DNA of 64,000 nucleotides, from the NCBI RefSeq assembly GCF_030282825.1, contig NZ_JASTZU010000012.1, forward strand, positions 62,001 to 126,000, written 5' to 3'. Within the stretch, counting starts at the first letter, position 1, and every line of letters begins with the position of its first letter. Under the pieces are notes generated by a model. It worked only from the letters and a program-made list of their open reading frames with translations, was not told where the DNA came from and ran no database searches. The position numbers and the translations under genes are program-made. The DNA comes from Aquibacillus rhizosphaerae. GTDB taxonomy: Bacteria > Bacillota > Bacilli > Bacillales > Amphibacillaceae. This document shows, in pieces, positions 47,328-56,880 of this stretch.

Positions 47328-48293
<966 letters not shown>

Positions 48294-48294
48294 C

Positions 48295-48320
48295 CGTTGT
48301 AATATAATGACATTACAACG
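48295..48320. other. Hairpin after trxB without a T-tract
   Basis: CGTTGTAAT (48295-48303) pairs with ATTACAACG (48312-48320). It begins one base after the stop codon and may protect the 3' end of trxB mRNA. Confidence 0.4.
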
Positions 48321-48415
48321 TAAAAGCTTTTTAACCCTGTTGTAACACGCACGAAACAATTTTGCGGTACAATGAACTTAACTAATTGACCCCCTTTTAA
48401 TAAATATACTTTAAC

Positions 48416-48447
48416 GCACAGGTGTTTATCACCTGTGCAATTTTTTT
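48416..48447 (+). terminator. Intrinsic terminator downstream of trxB
   Basis: A perfect 9-bp stem (48416-48424 with 48430-48438) followed by AATTTTTTT. Confidence 0.9.
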
Positions 48448-48513
48448 GGATTTTTATATTAGGCTCTTTTCGTGGACGATGAAAAAGACAAACTACTAAA
48501 AAAGCTCATAATA

Positions 48514-48543
48514 TTGTTAGTTGTGAAATATTCATTGTATAAT
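48514..48543 (+). promoter_or_regulatory. Promoter of the nudix-rapZ-yvcK-whiA operon
   Basis: TTGTTA (48514-48519), 18-bp spacer, TATAAT (48538-48543). It leaves a leader of about 180 bases, with a small AATAGCA/TGCTATT hairpin (48595-48610). Confidence 0.6.
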
Positions 48544-48727
48544 ATAAGAAGAAGGCTCACTAAACAATCTTAAAATATCTTACTGAAAAACAATAGCATC
48601 TGCTATTTAATGCGTAGATTTTGAGACTGAGTTCATACGATGTAACACACATGTTTACTCATTGATAGTATAAGCTAAACTTCGTTACTGCGAGTGCTTA
48701 GTTTCTTTAAAAGAAAGAGATGATAAA

Positions 48728-49192
48728 TTGAGACGCGTAACAAATTGTATTTTAAAACAAAACAATCATATATTAATGTTAAAAAAACCTCGACGTGGCT
48801 GGTATGCAATGCCTGGTGGAAAGATGGAATCAGGAGAGTCTGTTAAACAGGCTGTAGTTAGAGAATATAAAGAAGAGACAGGCCTTGAATTAGTTGAACC
48901 AAAACTTCGAGGTACGTTTACGTTCATCATTAAAGAAAATGAAGCAATGAAACAAGAATGGATGATGTTTACTTTTTTATGTGAACAATCTAATGGTGAA
49001 CTTGTGGAGTTTTGTAATGAGGGAGAATTAGAGTGGGTTCCACTTGGTGAAGTGTTAGATAAACCAATGGCTGAGGGTGATCGCTTTATTTATAAATCTA
49101 TTTTGACTTATGATGACCTAATTGATGGTACGTTCACGTATACGGATGATTATCAATTAATTGAGAGTAACCTTAATCCATCAAGCAACTAA
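48728..49192 (+). CDS. yvcI: Nudix hydrolase (YvcI-like, 8-oxo-dGTP-diphosphatase type)
   Basis: 154 residues. The Nudix box is complete: GGKMESGESVKQAVVREYKEETGL (GX5EX7REUXEEXGU). It removes a nucleoside-diphosphate from X-linked substrates; MutT-type activity is annotated for relatives but the true substrate is unknown. TTG start at 48728 with a weak AGAGATGA site. First gene of the operon, 17 bp before rapZ, as yvcI is in B. subtilis. Confidence 0.88.
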   Translation: MRRVTNCILKQNNHILMLKKPRRGWYAMPGGKMESGESVKQAVVREYKEETGLELVEPKLRGTFTFIIKENEAMKQEWMMFTFLCEQSNGELVEFCNEGELEWVPLGEVLDKPMAEGDRFIYKSILTYDDLIDGTFTYTDDYQLIESNLNPSSN

Positions 49193-49209
49193 AAAAGGAG
49201 GGGTTTTAA

Positions 49210-50094
49210 TTGGTAAATAAGGAGCAAGAAACTAAACTAGTCATAATAACGGGTATGTCAGGTGCTGGAAAAACAGTTGCTGTGCAAAGCTTTGAGGATC
49301 TTGGCTATTACTGTGTTGATAATTTACCACCTGCTTTACTACCAAAATTTCTAGAGTTAATGAGAGATGCTACAAATAACATTAAAAATGTTGCTTTAGT
49401 TATGGATCTTCGGGGTAGAGAGTTTTTTGATGCATTATTTGGTGCACTTGATAAATTAGGTAAACAGGATTGGTTAGAAGAACATATTCTATTTCTAGAT
49501 GCAGATGACAAAACACTGGTGTCACGTTATAAAGAGACGAGAAGATCTCATCCACTTGCACAAGAAGGATTACCATTAGAAGGAATTGAGTTAGAAAGAA
49601 AAATTTTAGACGAGTTAAGAGGAAGAGCTCAAAACATTATTAATACGACTAACTTAAAACCTAAAGAATTAAGAGAAAAAATTGTTAACAAATATGGTAC
49701 GCAAGAACAGGAGATTTTCTCGGTTCATATGGCTTCCTTTGGCTTTAAATATGGCTTGCCAATCGATGCAGATTTAGTATTTGATGTACGTTTTTTACCT
49801 AACCCACATTATGTCGAACATATGAGACCGTTAACGGGTTTAAATCAAGACGTATCTTCCTATGTTTTTAAATGGTCAGAAACACAAAAATTCATGGATA
49901 AGGTAATTGATTTACTACAGTTTATGTTACCGCAATACCGAAAAGAAGGGAAAAGTCAGTTAGTTATCGCCATTGGCTGCACTGGTGGACAGCACCGTTC
50001 TGTTGCGATTTCTGAGCACCTAGCTAAACATTTTTCTGCTAACTATGTCACCCATGTAAGTCACCGTGATATAGATAAGAGAAAGGGACATTAA
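49210..50094 (+). CDS. rapZ: RNase adapter/nucleotide-binding protein RapZ (YvcJ)
   Basis: 294 residues. N-terminal P-loop GMSGAGKT (about 15-22) and Walker-B-like MDLRG; C-terminal domain ending [15 protein letters not shown] with the conserved Cys/His/Arg. In E. coli RapZ controls GlmS through small RNA; in B. subtilis YvcJ hydrolyses nucleotides and affects competence. TTG start after AAAAGGAGGGG. It ends 4 bp before yvcK, so the genes are co-translated. Confidence 0.95.
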   Translation: MVNKEQETKLVIITGMSGAGKTVAVQSFEDLGYYCVDNLPPALLPKFLELMRDATNNIKNVALVMDLRGREFFDALFGALDKLGKQDWLEEHILFLDADDKTLVSRYKETRRSHPLAQEGLPLEGIELERKILDELRGRAQNIINTTNLKPKELREKIVNKYGTQEQEIFSVHMASFGFKYGLPIDADLVFDVRFLPNPHYVEHMRPLTGLNQDVSSYVFKWSETQKFMDKVIDLLQFMLPQYRKEGKSQLVIAIGCTGGQHRSVAISEHLAKHFSANYVTHVSHRDIDKRKGH

Positions 50095-50098
50095 CTAT

Positions 50099-51052
50099 AT
50101 GGTTTTAAATAAAAATACAAATGTAGTTGTCCTTGGAGGAGGAACGGGTATGCCTGTACTCCTTCGAGGTCTTAAGGATTATCCAATCGATTTGTCAGCA
50201 ATTGTAACAGTTGCCGATGATGGTGGAAGTTCGGGTAGGTTGCGTTCAGAAATGGCAATGCCGGCACCAGGTGATATTCGAAATGTTATTGCCGCCTTAT
50301 CTGACGTGGAGCCTATGTTGATGGAACTTTTTCAACATAGATTTAAACAAGGGAATGGCCTATCTGGACACTCGATGGGTAATTTACTGTTAGCTGCAAT
50401 GACTTCAGTAACTGGAGACTTTTATAATGGAATAAAAGAAATCTCTCGTGTGTTAAATGTAAAAGGAAGTATTTACCCCATTGCTAATCAAAATATGTTT
50501 TTACATGCAGAAATGGAAGATGGGCAAATCATTTCGGGTGAATCAAACATTCCGTTAGCTAATAAACAAATTAAGCGAGTTTTCTTAAAGCCAGAACCGG
50601 TACTACCTTTACCTGAAGCGGTTGAAGCGATTAAGGCAGCTGATCTTGTTGTAATAGCTCCTGGAAGTCTATTTACGAGTACGTTACCAAATATGATCGT
50701 TCCACAAATTGGTGATGCACTTAGGAATACGCAAGGGAAAGTTGTTTATGTTTGTAACGTGATGACACAAGAAGGCGAGACAAATGGATACTCTGCTGCG
50801 GATCATGTACAAGCAATCACAAATCATATTGGGGATGGTTGTATTCATTCCATTATTGTGCATAATAAACCTATTGAAGGTGATGTCCGTGAGAGTTATG
50901 CAGAGGAAAATGCAGAACCTGTCATTTATGATACAGAGCGTTTAATCAGCATGGGTTTAGAAATTATTGAAGCTGATATCATAGACCATCGAAAAAAAAT
51001 GTTACGACATGATACATCAAAAGTTGCAAAACTATTATATTCTTTGCTGTAA
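50099..51052 (+). CDS. yvcK: Gluconeogenesis morphogenetic factor YvcK (GlmR)
   Basis: 317 residues. CofD-like Rossmann fold: GGGTGMPVLLRGLK (about 13-26), VADDGGSSGRLR (about 40-51) and GDIRN. YvcK/GlmR is needed for cell shape on gluconeogenic carbon sources and binds UDP-GlcNAc, stimulating GlmS. Operon position rapZ-yvcK-whiA is that of many Firmicutes. Confidence 0.95.
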   Translation: MVLNKNTNVVVLGGGTGMPVLLRGLKDYPIDLSAIVTVADDGGSSGRLRSEMAMPAPGDIRNVIAALSDVEPMLMELFQHRFKQGNGLSGHSMGNLLLAAMTSVTGDFYNGIKEISRVLNVKGSIYPIANQNMFLHAEMEDGQIISGESNIPLANKQIKRVFLKPEPVLPLPEAVEAIKAADLVVIAPGSLFTSTLPNMIVPQIGDALRNTQGKVVYVCNVMTQEGETNGYSAADHVQAITNHIGDGCIHSIIVHNKPIEGDVRESYAEENAEPVIYDTERLISMGLEIIEADIIDHRKKMLRHDTSKVAKLLYSLL

Positions 51053-51080
51053 TAGTTGATTAGAATAGGGGGTGAAGGAG

Positions 51081-52028
51081 TTGTCATTTGCTTCTGAGAT
51101 TAAGAAAGAACTTACACAAATTAAAAATGAAAACTGTTGCGCTCAATCAGAGTTAGCTGCACTAATTCGAATGAACGGAGCCATCTCCTTATCTAGGCAG
51201 GAATATGTACTTGATGTTCAAACAGAAAATGCTGCCATAGCTCGTAGAATATATACATTAATAAAATCACTTTATTCCTTTCCTGTAGAATTACTTGTTC
51301 GAAAAAAAATGAAATTGAAAAAGAATAATGTATATATTGTGCGAATGAGCGAAGGGGTAAGAACGATATTAGCAGACTTAGAAATCTTACATGAACCTTT
51401 CACACTAGTTAGAGAAATCTCAAGTAAATTTCTAGATAAACCTTGTTGTCGAAGAGCCTATTTACGTGGAGCCTTTTTAGCAGGGGGTTCTGTAAATAAT
51501 CCTGAAACATCTTCCTATCATTTGGAAATATTTAATTTTTATCAAGAACACAATGAATCATTATGTGACCTCATGAATAAATTAACATTACATGCCCGGA
51601 TTTTAGAAAGAAAGAAAGGTTTTATAACGTATATTAAAGAAGCAGAGAAAATAACAGAGTTTTTTAATCATATTGGAGCACATAAAGCATTACTTAAGTT
51701 CGAAGATGTACGTATTATAAGAGATATGAGAAATTCCGTAAATCGGTTAGTAAACTGTGAAACGGCTAATCTAAATAAAACAATTGGAGCTGCCTTTCGT
51801 CAAGTAGAAAATATTCGGTTTATTGATCGGACTGTTGGTTTACAAGCGTTGCCTGAAAAGTTACAAGAGATTGCTTCATTGCGAGTACAACATCAAGATG
51901 TTTCTCTAAAAGAGTTAGGTGAGCTTGTGTCTACCGGAAAAATCAGTAAATCAGGAATCAATCATCGATTAAGAAAAATTGATGAGTTCGCTGAAAAACT
52001 TAAAAGCGGTGAAGCTATAGAAAAATAA
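51081..52028 (+). CDS. whiA: DNA-binding protein WhiA
   Basis: 315 residues. The N-terminal part is a degenerate LAGLIDADG homing-endonuclease fold ([18 protein letters not shown] near 127-144); the C-terminal part is a helix-turn-helix domain ([21 protein letters not shown], near 279-299). It affects chromosome segregation and division in Bacillus and sporulation in actinomycetes. I prefer TTG 51081 ([12 protein letters not shown], the family's usual start) with AGGGGGTG upstream over GTG 51072. No intein or split is seen. Confidence 0.95.
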   Translation: MSFASEIKKELTQIKNENCCAQSELAALIRMNGAISLSRQEYVLDVQTENAAIARRIYTLIKSLYSFPVELLVRKKMKLKKNNVYIVRMSEGVRTILADLEILHEPFTLVREISSKFLDKPCCRRAYLRGAFLAGGSVNNPETSSYHLEIFNFYQEHNESLCDLMNKLTLHARILERKKGFITYIKEAEKITEFFNHIGAHKALLKFEDVRIIRDMRNSVNRLVNCETANLNKTIGAAFRQVENIRFIDRTVGLQALPEKLQEIASLRVQHQDVSLKELGELVSTGKISKSGINHRLRKIDEFAEKLKSGEAIEK

Positions 52029-52091
52029 TTGATAACATCTTAGTTTTGTAGTCATTTTTAGTATTATTTATCATACCTTATGTAAAGTCAC

Positions 52092-52121
52092 TTGTGTACG
52101 TAATATTGCACATGATATAAT
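52092..52121 (+). promoter_or_regulatory. Promoter of crh
   Basis: TTGTGT (52092-52097), 18-bp spacer, TATAAT (52116-52121), downstream of whiA. Start of the message would be near 52128. Confidence 0.55.
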
Positions 52122-52130
52122 TATACAAAG

Positions 52131-52155
52131 CTCTCTTTCAAAAGAGAGTCTTTTA
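52131..52155 (+). terminator. Stem-loop CTCTCTT/AAGAGAG between whiA and crh
   Basis: A 7-bp stem (52131-52137 with 52142-52148), TCAA loop, then TCTTTTACTC. It can be a weak terminator of the whiA operon. If the crh promoter at 52092-52121 is real, it lies at the very 5' end of the crh message and may stabilise it. Confidence 0.5.
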
Positions 52156-52216
52156 CTCACTGGATATGTTAGCGCTTTCTTTTATAAGGAATTTAAGATA
52201 GAGAGGGGAATGAACG

Positions 52217-52468
52217 TTGGTCGAGAAATCTGTAGTTGTGGAGCTGGTAACTGGTCTTCAAGCAAGGCCAGCAGCCGAGTTTGTACAAAAAGCAAACAGT
52301 TTTTCATCAGAAGTATTTATTGAGAAAGGTGAAAGACGAGTAAATGCTAAAAGTATTATGGGTTTAATGAGTTTAGCGATAACAAGTGGTGAGACAATAA
52401 ATCTAATTGTGGATGGAACAGATGATCAAATCGCCTTAACGGAATTAATTGCCTTCGTTTCTAAATAA
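52217..52468 (+). CDS. crh: Catabolite repression HPr-like protein Crh
   Basis: 83 residues, an HPr-fold protein. The position of the HPr phosphohistidine (His15) is Gln (GLQARPAA), so it cannot carry phosphate for sugar transport; the regulatory Ser46 is intact in KSIMGLMSL. HprK phosphorylates it, and Crh-Ser-P acts with CcpA on catabolite operons. TTG start with GAGAGGGG upstream. It has its own promoter after whiA. Confidence 0.95.
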   Translation: MVEKSVVVELVTGLQARPAAEFVQKANSFSSEVFIEKGERRVNAKSIMGLMSLAITSGETINLIVDGTDDQIALTELIAFVSK

Positions 52469-52481
52469 TAAATCATTAATA

Positions 52482-52518
52482 AAGACCCTTCCAGCATTAA
52501 AGGAAGGGTCTGTTTTGT
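52482..52518. terminator. Bidirectional terminator between crh and clpP
   Basis: A perfect 10-bp stem (52482-52491 with 52501-52510), AGCATTAAA loop, then GTTTTGTTTT. Convergent genes meet here. Confidence 0.9.
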
Positions 52519-52519
52519 T

Positions 52520-53113
52520 TTATTCTTCAGTTGGCTTTTTCTCCATTACTTTATCGATTAAACCATATTCTTTTGCTTTAGGTGCTTCCATGAAATTATC
52601 ACGTTCAGTATCACGTTCAATTACTTCTAATGGTTGACCAGTACGTTCAGAAAGAATTTTGTTCAATTTGCTACGCATTTCAATAATACGTTTCGCATGA
52701 ATTTGAATATCTGTTGCTTGACCTTGTGTACCACCAAGTGGTTGGTGAATCATTACTTCACTATTAGGCAAGGCATAACGTTTACCTTTTTCACCAGCTG
52801 CTAATAAAAATGCTCCCATTGATGCTGCCATTCCAATACAGATAGTTGATACATTAGGTTTAATGAATTGCATTGTATCGTAAATAGCCATTCCAGCTGT
52901 AATCGATCCACCTGGTGAATTGATATATAGTGAGATGTCCTTATCAGGATCTTCAGCAGCTAAGAATAGTAATTGTGATACGATGCTATTTGCTACGTTA
53001 TCATCAATCCCACTTCCTAGCATAATGATTCTGTCTTTTAGAAGTCTAGAATAAATATCATACGCACGTTCTCCACGGTTTGTTTGTTCAATAACTGTAG
53101 GTATTAAATTCAT
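52520..53113 (-). CDS. clpP: ATP-dependent Clp protease proteolytic subunit
   Basis: 197 residues. Catalytic Ser near 98 ([11 protein letters not shown]), His near 123 (VMIHQPLGG) and Asp near 172 (ERDNFM) are present. Tetradecameric serine protease fed by ClpX, ClpC and ClpE. The message reads on the minus strand with GGAGGAG before the ATG. CtsR operator and promoter lie upstream (53172-53201). Confidence 0.98.
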   Translation of the reverse strand: MNLIPTVIEQTNRGERAYDIYSRLLKDRIIMLGSGIDDNVANSIVSQLLFLAAEDPDKDISLYINSPGGSITAGMAIYDTMQFIKPNVSTICIGMAASMGAFLLAAGEKGKRYALPNSEVMIHQPLGGTQGQATDIQIHAKRIIEMRSKLNKILSERTGQPLEVIERDTERDNFMEAPKAKEYGLIDKVMEKKPTEE

Positions 53114-53171
53114 TGGAAAATCTCCTCCTTTAGCTTAGTTATTTCACCTATGTAGATGACTAACTATTCTT

Positions 53172-53201
53172 ATCTTAACTAATTGGTCAGTGAAGGTCAA
53201 A
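53172..53201 (-). promoter_or_regulatory. clpP promoter overlapped by a CtsR operator
   Basis: On the minus strand TTGACC (plus 53195-53200), a 17-bp spacer and TAAGAT (plus 53172-53177) form a sigma-A promoter. The plus strand reads GGTCAGT-GAA-GGTCAAA at 53185-53201, two direct heptads matching the CtsR box (A/G)GTCAAA-N3-(A/G)GTCAAA with two mismatches in the first. The box covers the -35, as expected for CtsR repression relieved by heat stress. Confidence 0.88.
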
Positions 53202-53630
53202 CAATACACTTTATTGAATGTACTGATAATTTAATTTGTTGATTTGGTTGTGCTTCTGCCTTCATTTTATAACTGCTTTGACCAATTTAAATCTAATTCC
53301 ATCCTTCCCTATTTTTTATGAAATAAACATTAAAATATGTATGATTATAATACTAACTTATATGTCTTTTTAGTACTACCGTTTTGTGTAAAGTGGGTTG
53401 ATGATTTTATTTATAAAAGTATATCGTAAGTTTTGACGGTATTAACCGTTGCAGTTTATAAAACTACAACATAGCTTTAATTTCGCTCCTTCTAAAGATG
53501 AGTACTTAATTCGAAGCAAATACCCTCTTTTCATGGAATACACTTTTATCATTAATAACTATTTTGACATAAATAAAATAATCTCCTTCTTTTTTAGAAT
53601 AGAAGAAAATAATCCTGAGTTGAAAAACTG

Positions 53631-54442
53631 TTAGTGAAATTTTAGATGTTCTAATAAGTGGCTAGCGAATAAAGACGGTTGATTTAACATGCTATAATGT
53701 TTGCATTTTCAATGATTGTAAAGCTTGAATTAGGAAAGGTTTGATCTAGTTATCTTTCCCAATAGGGTGGAAGGTATCTATCGTGCTGTCCCCACATAAG
53801 CTTAACTGGTAGGGTAACCTTTGGAAGGTATGGTACGATATCTTCTGTCTGGTGATGATCAAGCGCAAAGGATGCTTGTTGCAGGGCTAGTTGACCTTGC
53901 TCGCCGGAAAACTGTTTTGTGAATTTTTCTAATAAATAAGGTGGTAGTAACTGCGGATGATAAAGACCTTCACGTAACATTCTTTCGATAAATAAAGGAG
54001 ACGGTTGAAATTCAAAAGCTGTAGGATAACGAATAGAAACAACTTTTGGAAGCGGCCAGTTTGAATAAGTAACACCATCTGCAATTGTAAGGCTTTTAAT
54101 CCGGTGAGGATTTGTTACGGAAAGAATTTGAACAACCCCACCTCTAAGATCATGTCCTACTAAGTTTGCCTTTTCTATACCTAATTGGGCCAATAGGCTT
54201 ATAACATAGGCTGCCTGTTTGGGAAGCGTTAAGTCATAATAAGGGGCACGGTCAGAATCCCCGTATCCAATCATGTCAACTGCAATTACTTTGAAATCTT
54301 TATTAACGTATGGCACTATTTGATCCCATAAATGAGAGTTAGTTGGAATTCCATGGATAAATACTACAACTTCATTACTAGGATTATCATAGAACTGGTA
54401 AGCCATTTGATAGTTTCCCACATTAGTTTTATATTTTGTCAT
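53631..54442 (-). pseudogene. Alpha/beta hydrolase (epoxide hydrolase/dehalogenase-like), broken by a stop and a frameshift
   Basis: The minus-strand frame from ATG 54442 (AAAAGG upstream) gives 230 residues of an alpha/beta hydrolase: IHGIPTNSHLW oxyanion loop, VDMIGYGDSD, nucleophile elbow GHDLRGG and the Asp region at WGQHDRYLP. A TAA at 53750-53752 stops it at YWER. Past this stop the same frame reads LDQTFPNSSFTIIENAN, and after one inserted base near 53697-53700 it reads HYSMLNQPSLFASHLLEHL to a stop at 53631. That is the missing C-terminus, including the expected catalytic His after NAN. Also GHDLRGG has Arg where the nucleophile elbow needs a small residue. Clearly inactivated, and recently. 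Confidence 0.85.
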
Positions 54443-54542
54443 ATTTTTCATCCTTTTCATTTTAAAAATGTGTGTCTGACCATATACCTTATGTAGTGAA
54501 TGGCCTATTCGTTTGGGCAGTTTGAAAAAATATGAGTTTAAA

Positions 54543-54571
54543 TTGAATAAAATTGATTTATCGGTTATAAT
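54543..54571 (+). promoter_or_regulatory. Promoter of the tRNA-Arg gene
   Basis: TTGAAT (54543-54548), 17-bp spacer, TATAAT (54566-54571), 47 bp before the tRNA. Confidence 0.65.
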
Positions 54572-54617
54572 TGTTTTTGTCCCATTTTTACTGGGGTTAC
54601 TTATCAAATTAAAATAT

Positions 54618-54690
54618 GCGCCCGTAGCTCAGGGGATAGAGCAATGGTTTCCGGTACCATGAGTCGGGGGTTCAAATCCCTCCGGGCGCG
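54618..54690 (+). tRNA. tRNA-Arg (anticodon CCG)
   Basis: 73 bases that fold as a cloverleaf: acceptor GCGCCCG (54618-54624) with CGGGCGC (54683-54689), D-arm GCTC...GAGC, anticodon stem ATGGT/ACCAT with loop TTCCGGT (anticodon CCG), and a T-arm with GGTTCAAATCC. CCA is not encoded. It reads CGG codons. In B. subtilis trnQ-Arg is near clpP, as here. Confidence 0.95.
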
Positions 54691-54698
54691 CTACTACA

Positions 54699-54750
54699 AA
54701 AATAGAAAGGACAAGGGTGCGAATTCGCCCCTTGTCCTTTCTATTTTATT
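54699..54750. terminator. Terminator after tRNA-Arg
   Basis: A long inverted repeat (54699-54717 with 54729-54747, one bulge) with A-rich/T-rich ends; works in both directions and may also end the minus-strand fragment at 54746. Confidence 0.9.
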
Positions 54751-54976
54751 CGTTTGTATAACTTTTAAAATGTTGGAATATTAAGATTTTATAATCAGCA
54801 TCGAAAGATATAATACAATCCCAAGTAGGCTTCACTTGAATATTATTGTTTTCTTCTATCCAAATCAGTCCGTTAAACTCATAATTACGCTCTACTATCG
54901 CTATTTGTTTAGTATTTTTTTCAATAATTGGATTTAAATGATCTGGAAGTTTAATTAAGGTAATTAAGAAATTGAC
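54746..54976 (-). pseudogene. Gene fragment (C-terminal ~76 residues) of unknown family
   Basis: The minus strand is open from 54976 to a stop at 54746-54748 and reads like true protein: LPDHLNPIIEKN..., ERNYEFNGLIWIEENNN, PTWDCIISFDADYKILIFQH. A stop (TGA) stands directly upstream and no start codon with a ribosome site is present. The 5' part is lost. It lies between the tRNA and a secreted-protein gene and may be a broken member of that accessory cassette. Confidence 0.5.
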
Positions 54977-55246
54977 TCACCCCAATGTACCATTGGTTTT
55001 TTACTGATGGTTATACAAGTCATTAAACATGAAAAATGTTTATATGAGCTTCTAACGGTGTTAGTTCATATGTAATAATTTATTCATTCTCACGGCAATA
55101 CCATAACAATATAATTATATTACACACTAGAAATATGGAAGTTGATTTACTAGTTTTTTATAAAGTAATTGGTAGTAATTGTAATCATTCGATATATATA
55201 TATAGCTTAGGGTAGTTATTGTGGTTTAAATTACCATATTTGGAAA

Positions 55247-55276
55247 TTGACTACTTCATTTTACAAATTGTACAGT
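55247..55276 (+). promoter_or_regulatory. Promoter of the secreted-protein cassette
   Basis: TTGACT (55247-55252), 18-bp spacer, TACAGT (55271-55276), 25 bases before AGGAGG. Confidence 0.55.
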
Positions 55277-55314
55277 TTAATAGAATTAAATTTTAAAAAT
55301 AGGAGGAATTAATT

Positions 55315-55899
55315 TTGAATCTTAAAAACCCATTAACTAGCAAGGTATTTTTAGTTGTACTTAGTTTCGTATTCCTTTTTACAATGGTGGCTCCTTCAGT
55401 AGGTGCTTCTAATTCTACATCGGTGGATCAGAGCGAATTGGAAAAAATTGAGGAATTAAAAAATGAATTAGAAAAACACAACATTTCCGAGGAGGACATT
55501 TTAACAGGTCTACAAGAGGAGTTTGAAAAAGTAACACCTAAAAACAAGAGTGTATCTGATGTTTCTTTAAATAATGATATAGTTATAGAACCGCAGGGAG
55601 TAAAGTCAAAATCTGCTGCAATTGCAGCGAAAGCGATGATTAAAAAACTAAGAGGTTATGGCGCATACGCCTGGAATTCAACAGTGAAGGAGTACATAAA
55701 CAAATTACCTATTCCTTCTGGCGCAAAAACTACTCTTGAAAATTATACTAAATATCAAGTTGTTATGGACTCTTTAAATGTAGTAATTAATTTTCAGGGC
55801 GACATCACGTCAGCTTTAACTACACAAATGAAAAATATAGGTGTTCCAGGTTGGTTAGCTGGCATGGCTTCAAGAGCAATTGTATTTATACTTCTTTAA
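55315..55899 (+). CDS. Secreted protein with acidic pro-region and cationic/hydrophobic C-terminal domain (possible bacteriocin or toxin)
   Basis: 194 residues. A clear signal peptide (about 1-31, cleavage near VGASN) precedes an acidic, coiled-coil-like section (35-95, EELKNELEKHNISEED). The last ~95 residues change character: KSKSAAIAAKAMIKKLRGYG starts a cationic, alanine-rich helical domain and the end is hydrophobic (GVPGWLAGMASRAIVFILL). This shape, acidic pro-part then amphipathic helices, resembles precursors of secreted antimicrobial proteins such as SdpC in outline only; I find no sequence match. TTG start with AGGAGG eight bases upstream. The next gene is a small membrane protein with a 37-bp gap, which would suit an immunity protein. 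Confidence 0.6.
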   Translation: MNLKNPLTSKVFLVVLSFVFLFTMVAPSVGASNSTSVDQSELEKIEELKNELEKHNISEEDILTGLQEEFEKVTPKNKSVSDVSLNNDIVIEPQGVKSKSAAIAAKAMIKKLRGYGAYAWNSTVKEYINKLPIPSGAKTTLENYTKYQVVMDSLNVVINFQGDITSALTTQMKNIGVPGWLAGMASRAIVFILL

Positions 55900-55936
55900 A
55901 TCACCTAGACTTTTAACTGGAAAGGATACATGAAGT

Positions 55937-56158
55937 ATGAAGAATTTTCTATTAACTATACTTTGGATAACTGGTTTATTCGTTCTGTTTGATATTATTT
56001 TCGGTTTCAATATAGATGAAAATATATTTATATTTGGGATAGATACTCACATAACTATCAGTTTTGTAAGTAGATTGATAAGATTACTATTTTTTGTTTT
56101 TCTTCTAATATATATGAAAAAATATATGAGAACTTCTGATAAAAAAGCTAAACGCTAA
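55937..56158 (+). CDS. Small two-helix membrane protein (putative immunity protein)
   Basis: 73 residues with two hydrophobic helices (about 3-22 and 37-60), an aspartate-containing loop between them (FGFNIDENIFIFGIDTH), and a basic C-terminal tail (KKYMRTSDKKAKR). No family is recognised. It lies 37 bp after the secreted protein gene on the same strand; the terminator overlaps its stop codon, so the two genes end together. Size, topology and place are those of bacteriocin immunity proteins, which is an inference only. GGAAAGG stands 11 bases before the ATG. Confidence 0.55.
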   Translation: MKNFLLTILWITGLFVLFDIIFGFNIDENIFIFGIDTHITISFVSRLIRLLFFVFLLIYMKKYMRTSDKKAKR

Positions 56159-56177
56159 TTTTAGCGTTTAGCTTTTT
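56142..56177 (+). terminator. Terminator of the secreted-protein cassette
   Basis: A perfect 17-bp inverted repeat (56142-56158 with 56161-56177) ending in TTTTT; the left arm covers the last codons and stop of the membrane protein gene. The following 56178-56575 shows no gene I can support; 56228-56340 is weakly protein-like but broken. Confidence 0.92.
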
Positions 56178-56575
56178 GCATAATCTATTTAAGGTATCTT
56201 TATTCTTACTGAATTTTAAAAAATGAAAAGCTGTCGAGTCGTATTAAACAAAGGATTCGAGTGGATAAAGTGCAAAAGAAGGTTGCAAACAATACAAAAC
56301 TTCCTTCAGCAAAAATCAAAAGTGTTAGCAACCATATAGGATAGAATTATCATTTTGGATATAGGCTGTTTATAAAAAGTCGATTAGGCAACATAAAGAA
56401 TTTCTTCAATTGAATCGCAAACAATTAGTAAAATTAAATCATTATCGCAAAATGTTAAATGTAGTTGCTTCACTCTGAAAGAAAAAGATTGAACTCATAA
56501 CCGGAGACCATCTTAAGTATTACTATCCCCTATTGTAAGTTAACGAACTTTTCAGAGTTTTCTCACTTATTATGA

Positions 56576-56604
56576 TTGACAGTACTTGTTAGCCATGCTA
56601 AACT
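56576..56604 (+). promoter_or_regulatory. Promoter of metX
   Basis: A perfect TTGACA (56576-56581), 17-bp spacer and TAAACT (56599-56604), about 40 bp before the riboswitch. Confidence 0.8.
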
Positions 56605-56645
56605 TTTTGATAGCAAATGTTTCGGAATTTTGACAATTACATAGT

Positions 56646-56804
56646 CTTATCGAGAGAGGTGGAGGGACTGGCCCTTTGAAGCCCGGCAACCATCAAATGG
56701 ATTACCATTTGGAAAGGTGCCAATTCCTGCTAAGCTTAATTGCTTAGAGTAGATAAGAGGAGTAGATTACCAATCAACCTCTCTTTCTTAAGAGAGGTTT
56801 TTTA
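56646..56804 (+). ncRNA. SAM-I (S-box) riboswitch with terminator, controlling metX
   Basis: P1 is CTTATC (56646-56651) with GATAAG (56752-56757). The conserved GAGGTGGAGGGACTGGCCC core, GCCCGGCAACC and GGTGCCAATTCC segments are present. The expression platform is a terminator (56776-56785 with 56790-56799, then TTTTTT) downstream. When SAM is bound the terminator forms and metX is off. Confidence 0.97.
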
Positions 56805-56880
56805 TATGTCTAGGAACTATAGGTTTCTGTCAACTTTTTAATTGTGTATTTATTTACTTAGAAAGGTGGTAGTGCTTCTT

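Noticed and set aside
48521-48537. A Rex-type operator (TTGTGAA...TTCA) before the nudix operon
   Set aside because: The right half does not match the Rex inverted repeat well enough, and the genes are not typical Rex targets.
53449-53634. A 61-residue plus-strand ORF
   Set aside because: TTG start without ribosome site, and it overlaps the legible end of the broken hydrolase on the other strand.
56223-56340. A short ORF or pseudogene after the toxin-like cassette
   Set aside because: Two frames look weakly protein-like, neither has start signals or a recognisable motif.
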